From: Ligustrum vulgare
Taxonomy: Eukaryota > Streptophyta > Magnoliopsida > Lamiales > Oleaceae
NCBI GenBank assembly: GCA_963555705.1
Contig: OY743184.1
Span: 31,692,614-31,756,613 of the forward strand
DNA: 64,000 nucleotides
Reading direction: 5' to 3'
The notes under the pieces: generated by a model
Database searches by the model: none
The model's input: only the letters and a program-made list of their open reading frames with translations
What the model was told of the DNA's origin: nothing
Made by a program: the position numbers and the translations under genes
Part shown: positions 57,046 to 64,000 of the stretch, piece after piece
How positions within the stretch are numbered: the first letter of the stretch is position 1
How the letters are laid out: each line of letters starts with the position of its first letter

Positions 57046-57530
57046 CAACCTTTAGTGTTAATTAATGTACAATTATTTTTTAATATTCATTTTATTTTAT
57101 TTTATTTTATCAAAAATATCATTAATTTTAATAAAAGTATTTTCCATACATTTACAATCTAAACCTTTTATTTTCCTACTAAAACTCTTATAAATAAAAT
57201 CAATAACTCTTAAATAATTTATAGTTCCTAATAATTCCTTCCACTAATATGAGAGAAGGGAGAAACATTTTTTTGACTATTTTACCCTCACAATTTTTTA
57301 ATAATTTCATATTACCTTTAGTGTTAATTAATGTACAATTATTTTTTAATATTTATTTTATTTTATTTTGTCAAAAATATCATTAATTTCAATAAAAGTA
57401 TTTTCCATACATTGACAATTTAAACTCTTTACTTTCCTACTGAATGTCTTATAAATAAAATCAATAATTCTTAAATAATTTATAGTTCCTAATAAGTACT
57501 TCAATTAATATGAGAAGGAAAAAATTTGTT
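57046..57530 (+). repeat. Tandem ~268-bp repeats in the Helitron
   Basis: The phrase ACCTTTAGTGTTAATTAATG starts at 57046 and again at 57314. The block AATATGAGAGAAGGGAGAAA near 57247 and the Helitron 5' end (53200-53270) are a third, diverged occurrence. So the element consists in part of repeats of its own left end. Confidence 0.8.
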
Positions 57531-58930
57531 TATTCCTTGAATTATTCTTTTACATGTATATAACAAGATTATTTAGAAAATGTTTGATCCCTTTCACTTT
57601 CTATATTAAACTTTTCATTATCTATTCTTCATATATTCCAATTTCAAGTATGTTCGTTAAATATTAATTTGATTCTGATTGTATTCTCAGAACACCCACA
57701 AAAATAGTGGGGTATCAAGATTCACTTATTTGTTCTGAAAGTCAATTTTTGAAGTCATGCGTGCGTATAAATTCATTTTTCTAAATTATCTAACTTAATG
57801 AAAAATTCTTTAAGTTTTATTTTCCAATCAAGTTGAATTCTTGTTGTAGTAACTTTTTGTGTCGGAATTTTGAAGGGCAGTTTCTTGAAAAGACATTTTC
57901 TTTATGCCTTAAGCTGGTTTATATGTAAACATCTTTATCTTGTATTCGAATTTTGAAGTGAAATTTACTTTTTCACAGGTTATATAAAAATGTCATTTCG
58001 AGTTAATGCTATCAGAATAAGATTTGTTAAAAAGAAGCATGCACAACCATGAGTTAATAATCTGTAAATATTTTCTTGTATTTTTTCACCGTGAACTCTT
58101 TTAGTGACTTTTTTATGAACTGTTTTATTCTCATGTGTTTATTATGTCAAACATTTGAAAACATCATGCTAACATGGGCTTATTACTTTAGTTCTATCAA
58201 ATCGATGATCACATATCATTAGGTTGTAGGAAAACTTAGGATGTTGGTTACTGGTGGTTCTATCAATTTAAATGTTTTAGCATGCCGCTTTGAGATTCAC
58301 TGCACTGTAAATCAATTTTTATGAGATAAAATCTGAAGAGCACAAATCTCACAATTTTTTTACTCAAACATTACTCTACTTAAATATGATATATTTTGGT
58401 CGAATAATCATATATTGTAAGGAACCTCAGTGAAATACATCTGAGTTATTCTCAAACATTTATGGACAAATGTTGTTCTGAGTTTTAATTTTACATACAT
58501 GATTAGCATTCTTGTGTGTCAAATTCTAATTGATTGATTTCATCTTGATTCTAAAATCTGGATGAATCATCAAAGATGTTTATCATTCATTTTCTTTAAT
58601 GAGTTGATCATGCACTATATACATAAGAGAAGCAATTCATTCCAATTTTAGTTTCTTTAGATAAGACAACCTAATAATACATTACAGGAGATAAAATGAA
58701 GAAGTGAGGAATCAATAATGAGAAGGAGAAAAATGGTGATATTACTTATAAAAGTATTGCATATTAAATAGAGTTTTGAATAATATTTAGGGAAATTGAG
58801 TTCGGTATTGAGATTGTTTATTTCAATATTTTGTACTTTTTTAAAGTGAAATGTGAAAGAAAATCTGGACAATTCACATTCAATTTCAAAAGCATATATA
58901 CTTGAATAAAAATATCAAAATATTGTTATA
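57530..58930. other. Helitron interior, non-coding
   Basis: AT-rich, without an ORF of note and without a captured exon that I recognise. Confidence 0.5.
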
Positions 58931-59239
58931 ATTGACATGCACGGCACGTGTTACATCTAGTCCACTAAAAATGCCCATGGAACCTCAATTTTTTTCCAAT
59001 AAATGTCAGAATATAATAAACACAAAGAGATATACATACATGGTGTAGGAATTAATATATCTCTCCAACTTATTTTTTACGCGATGGCATATTAGTCATT
59101 TATAGTCGATTAAAGAGTTTGTTTTAACTAGTTTGATATTTTGGTTACAAAATTAGTTTTGGTTCTAATTTTCCTATAAAATCGAGCGGTCACTTTTCTT
59201 CAAACAACAAAGAAGTTAACCTGGTTTTCATAGTTTTCT

Positions 59240-60229
59240 GAGTTAATTGTCCTAGTGATCACTGGACTTGTGTTTATGTCTTCAATCAATTACTGAACTT
59301 TAAAGTAACAAGTTTTGATAACTGAACTTATTATTTAATTATCTCAATAATCACTGAACTATGTCTATGTCTATGTCTATGTCTTCGAATGACCACTCAA
59401 GTTTAAAATGTCAAATTTTGGTCACTAAACTTATAAGTTAATTGTTCCCATAATTACTGATTTTATGTCTATATCTTTGACTAATCACTAAAGTCTTAAA
59501 GTATCAAGTTTCGATAACTAAACTTATCAAAATGGTAGACATTAGTCATTGACTTAGCTTTCATAACAAAACTGACGATGTGGCTGACGGAATGTACACG
59601 TGGCATCATGTCACCTTCACCTGATCAATCACGACATGCCAAATTACAGCGTAAGAAAGCTTTATAAAACTTTTAAAATATTTTTGATTGTTCACCAAAC
59701 TTTAAGTTGACCGAGTTTTGGTCAATGAACTTGTAAAGATGACATGACTGACCTAAAAATTTATAAATGCTCTTTCAAATTATCATTTTATACAACAAAT
59801 CAACAGTCAAAAATATTTTTAAAAATTTATTGATCAATCTAAGAAGTTCTTAGAAATGTATTACGTAGTAATTTGGTGTGCCGTGATTGGTGAGTTGAAG
59901 GTGACGGGCACCACGTACACATTCTGTCTGTCACGTCATCAATTTTGTTACGAAAGTTTAGTTAATGACTAACGTCCACCATTTTAATATGTTTAGTGAT
60001 CAAAACTCGACATTTTAAACTTCAGTGATCAATTGATGACATATAAATAAGTTCAGTGATTATTGAGACAATTAACCCATTGTGTAGTGACCAAAACTCG
60101 ACATTTTAAACTTTAGTGACTAGTCTAAGAAGTTTACACAAGTTCAGTTATCAAAACTCGACACGTTAAAGCTCAATGATCGATCGAAGACATGAGCATA
60201 AGTTCAGTGATCATTGGGACAATTAACTC
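59240..60229. mobile_element. Foldback element with long inverted arms
   Basis: Ends GAGTTAATTGTCC (59240) and, read inward on the minus strand, GAGTTAATTGTCC (60229). The arms pair along most of their length: the left segment TGACGGAATGTACACGTGGC and the right segment GCCACCACGTACACATTC-like region are inverted copies, as are AAGGTGACA/TGTCACCTT words. Arms are about 450 bp with a short centre. It includes a small CTATGT tandem at about 59362. Flanking 9-mers are only weakly similar (6 of 9), so the class (MULE-like or other) is open. Confidence 0.7.
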
Positions 60230-60238
60230 CAATTCTCT

Positions 60239-61600
60239 CTCTTCAAAAACACAATCTTTCTTCTTCATAGTATAGGTTTCCAAAATTGCTTTTCATAGCA
60301 TTGACTTGAAATAGAAGTAATACATGTGATCTTGGAAGTGGTGTTCCGATGAAGATTCTTGTGATTGAGGTGAAATCTCTTCCCTATTATTTTTCTTGAA
60401 AAGATATGCATGATTTAAAGGCTATAAATTGAGCCCCAAAAGAAGCAGATGGATTGTGAAGGAAGAAGGAAAAGACATACAGATTGGAAAGTCCAAAACA
60501 TATGAGTCCATACTTTCTTGAAAAACTCTACAAAATTGGTATCAAATCTATCATCGAAGCTTGGGTGCTGAACCTAAGCAAGAAGCTCGTGCCAAACTTG
60601 AGAAGGCATGGCCGAACTACAAAGTAGTATAAACTGCCTGAAATCTACCACTACTTCGGGTCATCCAACCGGTGAAGTAAGATCATCACTTGAAGTGCCC
60701 TCTTGAGGGGAAGAGTCGATAGAAGATTGACGGCTTTTGGATTGCGACAGTATGCGATTTTCTTATCGGAGAACAAGAAGAAGATTGGACCTGGAATCTT
60801 CCAATTCAGCCAAATAAGAGCTCCATTCATCAAACGGACACAGGATCTGAGTTCACGAGATAGAGGCTCCTCTCCCTGTGAGGCATTTATTTTTACGATA
60901 AATTTTCGACAGCAGCTGTGGAAACGATGCATAGGATTCGACAAGGTAATTTTTGGACATATTGTTTTCTAGATTCTGATGGTTTCATTTCCAAAGTGAG
61001 TTTTTCCAAAATTTAAATCGCGTATCTCCTTATTATGGATCAACAGAAGTGGTCCGCTCGGTAGTGTATACCTTAACACTCAATTTATTTTCAGTCATTC
61101 CTATTTTAGAGATAGTGAGGTGACCATATGATTTTGAGGTTACTTTACCAGTAAACCATTTCTTGTTAGTAGAACTCACATAGGAATTAAGTGCTATAAA
61201 CTATGAATTTACTACAATCTAGTTTTTCTTGATAAACGTGAATATTGACATGTTGATTTGATTAGTCAGTATTAATTGATTCAAGAATTCCGAGTCTTTG
61301 ATAAGTGCTTAGAATTGTGTCCAAGCTGACTTAGATTTGTTTGTGCATAAATAATATGTCATTCATTTGCTTGGTATATATTTATTGTTGGGGTGTGATT
61401 CATATATGTGTAAAGTGATTATTTGAAAGAATCTTTCACTTAAGACCATTTTTTGCCTGAGATTGATCCAAAAGATCAACCATCATCTTCCGAAGCATAT
61501 ACTCCTTTTTTTAATCTATAACGGGTTAGAGGGTTGAATTGTAACAATCTGATAGAAATGGAGACTATGCTATTTGAAAGCAAAAAATAAAAAAAAAAAT
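60239..61600. other. Likely leader of the next copia element; no gene recognised
   Basis: No clear domain. A TGGTATCAAATC near 60538 looks like a degraded initiator-tRNA primer-binding site and would place the copia leader here. Short open frames have no family match that I can see. Confidence 0.4.
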
Positions 61601-62340
61601 ACAATCTATTTTGGTTCAACAAATGGTCTCGAAGGCCCTTGATGATCCAAAAATATTCTATTGAATTGAAATTACAATCTAATGTAATTGAAAAATTGAA
61701 TGAGATTGCATATAGTTCGATTATATTGCATATATCTGATAATATTGTTAGGCAAGTAGACGAGTCTAAGACTACTAGAGATTTGTGGGCTTACCTAGAT
61801 ACTTTTTTTTTTTTTTTACTAAGACCCTGCTTAATAAAATTTACTTGCTCGAGAAGTTATTTAACTTTAAGATTGATACTAGTAAAGACGTAGAGACTAC
61901 TATAAATAATTTCAGCATAGTTATCATTATTCTACCACATAATGATAAGAAATTCTCAGATGATGAACTAGTGGTAATTCTGTTTAATTCTTTACTTGGG
62001 TCCTTTTGAGAAGTGAGGAATGTTACAACATGTTTATGGATACACTTACCCAAGTTATTGTTATAGATGCACTTTGATCTAGGGAGTTAGAGGTTAGAAA
62101 GGATTCTAGGAGCACGAGAAAAGAAGCTATATTTTTTAGTGGGAAAGTCGAGGGGACATTGAGGGAGGGAGGGAGGGAGTATCAATATAAGAAGCCTAAG
62201 GGTAAATCTAAGGATAGGTAAAAGTCAAGGGATAAGAGAGCAATAAAAAATGTCACCACTGTGAAAAATTAGGACATTTTAAGAAAGATTGATATCACTT
62301 TAAGAGAAAACAAAAAGACCATGAGATCGAGCCCGGAATA
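61600..62340 (+). pseudogene. Copia gag (+)
   Basis: Capsid phrases LNEIAYSSIILHISDNIVRQ, ESKTTRDLWAYLDT, then after a T run and frame change LLEKLFNFKIDTSKDVE and LVVILFNSLLGSF, then a stop. The nucleocapsid near 62250-62300 reads CHHCEKLGHFKKD followed by a stop where the last Cys should be. A (GGGA)n stretch near 62162-62180 disturbs the frame. Confidence 0.8.
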
Positions 62341-62389
62341 ATGCAGCCTTAGAGGTTGAAATTGATAGCTTGAATGTGATGAATGTTAG

Positions 62390-63075
62390 TGCTGGTGAGG
62401 TGGTTCAAGAGTGGATTGTTGACACGGGTGTCACTTTCCATATGTGTCCATTAGGTGTTGATTTTATAACAATAGGAAAAGTGAACATAGGAAATTCTAC
62501 ATGGGTAATAATAATTACCAAGTTGTAGAAATGATCAGGGACATTACAAAAAGAATGTATGAGGGATAGTTTGGTCTCTTTATAATGTTACTAAGTTAAA
62601 AAGTAATCTAATATCCTTAGGTGTTCCTAAAGATGAAGTTGTGAGTTTAAATCTAAGAATTTTTCTTTACGGGTGATTAAAGGTTCATTGTATGAAGGGA
62701 CCTAAAAGAGGTCGTTCATACTGCTTACTTTGGGAGACACGAGTGCCTAATGCTTCAAGTTCTTTCTCAGTCAATAATGATAGAATTGAATTATGGCATC
62801 AGGGAATGTGGTTCCTTAGAAATAAAGGTTTGAAATTTCTTGGTGATCAACAATTGTTTGGGAAAGACTTAGTGACTAAGATGAACTTTTGTGAGACTTG
62901 TGTCCTAGGAAAGTCATATAGACTTAGTTTTGGAAAGGGGACACACAATGCACAAAAATCACTTGTCTATGTTCGTGCTGATTTGTGGGGGCCGAAAAAG
63001 CATCTCACACATGGTGGAAAGAGATATTTTTTTGTCTATAGTGGATGACTATAGTATGAATCTTGGATACATTAT
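62390..63075 (+). pseudogene. Copia protease remnant and integrase start
   Basis: Protease: QEWIVDTGVTFHMCP near 62410-62450 (active site D-T-G). After many stops the integrase zinc domain is open at 62692-63048: IELWHQGMWFLRNKGLKFL (family: LWH-x-RLGH, so the second His is lost), then CETCVLGKSYRLSFGKGTHN and VRADLWGPKKHLTHGGKRYF. Integrase continues with VDDYS in a shifted frame and breaks off at about 63075, where another element begins. Confidence 0.8.
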
Positions 63076-63076
63076 T

Positions 63077-64000
63077 GCATGTTTTCCCTACCACAAGTGT
63101 ACAGATCAAACAAGTAACATAATGAATATTGAGTATGTGTTTCTTTCCCACAAGGATTGGGACATATTATTTTAAAAACTACTAACCTTAACCGAAACTA
63201 GAATTAATCAAGTGATGTTTGTGAATTTAAACTCTAAACTAACAATTAAAATTACTATAATAGAAAATTCAATTAAATCAAAGCAAATAGTTCTTAAAGA
63301 GATGTTTTAATTTTTTGAATGAAAGAATCATGCTAGGATATTTAATCAACTTTTTATTCCATCTTATATCTTGACTTAAATGTTTAACAATAACTTATAA
63401 ATTATGAAGATCAATGTTCCTAAATTGTTTAAGAACCTCATTCAAATGGAAATTAAAACATATCTCTAGACTCTAGATGTGACTGGCCTATAGTTTTATG
63501 ACAAATACGAACAAATAGGAAAGAATTAACGATTTATGGATAATTAAAGATCACATAAAGTATAACGGTATGTTTCTACCCTCTATCGAGCTTTATGACA
63601 ATTCAAACATGTCTAACGAATTTCAGTCTTTTCGAATCTAAAAACACATCACAAAAGTTCATATAATGATCACGCACATAATTTTCGATGAATGAAAAAT
63701 AGAATCAATTGCTCAAAATCATAAATTGTAATTAATTAAATGAAAACAAAAATAAAAATCTAGAAATTAACAGATTTATCATGATCCTAACACAAATTAA
63801 ATCTAGCATAGCAATATAATTGAAAATAGATAACAAGATTTTGTAAAATTCATCACTCGAAAATATGAGTTAATATTGTTGAAAGAGAAATCTTGATTCT
63901 TGAATCTTCAATTGGACCTTGATTCTCTCTCTAGGGCTTGATCTCTCAATAATTGTATAGAATATGGTCTCCCTCTTGCGAATTCGTTCAGCCCTCTACA
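63077..64000 (-). repeat. Probable LTR of a second Athila-type element, runs off the window
   Basis: Begins TGCATGTTTTCCC, then CTACCACAAGTGTACAG, which parallels ATACCACAAGTGCACGG at the edge of the Athila LTRs at 12520 and 21520. The phrase CCCACAAGGATTGG parallels their CCCACGAGGAATGA. The following AT-rich sequence has the same character. It abruptly interrupts the copia integrase. Confidence 0.5.

Larger units (their letters stand above)
53183..58960 (+). mobile_element. Non-autonomous Helitron, interrupted
   Basis: Left end TCTATATTAGTAAAAAACAC, preceded by A. Right end ACATCTAG, followed by T, with a small hairpin (CACG-GCA-CGTG) about 8 bp before CTAG. TC at the 5' end, CTRR at the 3' end, a hairpin just before it and insertion between A and T are the Helitron rules. 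The copy is interrupted by a copia-derived insertion at 53271-57045; without that it is about 2 kb. It encodes no RepHel. Confidence 0.7.

Overview
The window is a plant nuclear, repeat-dense region, most likely from a dicot. It is AT-rich and holds plant-type Ty1/copia and Ty3/gypsy retroelements, a CACTA transposon with introns, a Helitron, MULE-like elements, tRNA-derived SINEs and Stowaway-type MITEs. I see no intact host gene, no rRNA gene, no functional tRNA gene and no CRISPR. Nearly all coding sequence belongs to transposable elements, and almost all of it is broken. The species cannot be named from the sequence.

Layout. 1-4.5 kb: a decayed copia element (+) with its 3' LTR. 4.5-6.7 kb: nothing recognised. 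6.7-12.4 kb: a second decayed copia element (-); a MULE-like element (6863-8612) sits exactly at its PPT/LTR junction. 12.5-23.2 kb: a young, structurally complete Athila-type Ty3/gypsy element (-) with 1.7-kb LTRs and a perfect 5-bp target duplication; its pol is broken by two homopolymer frameshifts. 23.2-29.5 kb: a cluster of non-autonomous MULE-like elements filled with GGT- or ACC-rich blocks and dense arrays of the word TGTGAC; the Athila element appears to have landed inside one of them. 29.5-37.2 kb: a Tat-lineage Ty3/gypsy element (+) with two RNase H domains and an antisense coiled-coil ORF, all degraded. 37.2-40.1 kb: a non-autonomous LTR element that cuts the antisense ORF; its LTR carries paired copies of a 12-bp palindrome. 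40.1-40.5 kb: a copia LTR fragment (-) of the same family as that at 6.7 kb. 41.5-47.8 kb: a defective CACTA element (-) with perfect TCT target duplications, long subterminal arrays and a SINE inside one exon. 47.8-53.2 kb: AT-rich spacer with a SINE, a Stowaway MITE and a Harbinger-like MITE. 53.2-59.0 kb: a non-autonomous Helitron interrupted by a copia-derived insertion (-). 59.2-60.2 kb: a foldback element. 61.6-63.1 kb: a copia gag-protease-integrase fragment (+), cut by what looks like the LTR of a second Athila-type element running off the window.

The genes do not form a pathway. They are successive layers of insertion: the region can be read as a nesting history, with copia and MULE-like elements oldest and the Athila element youngest. 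Substitutions that create stops in the Tat element, and that break the palindromes of the 37-kb element, are mostly C-to-T type, which fits long-term methylation and silencing.
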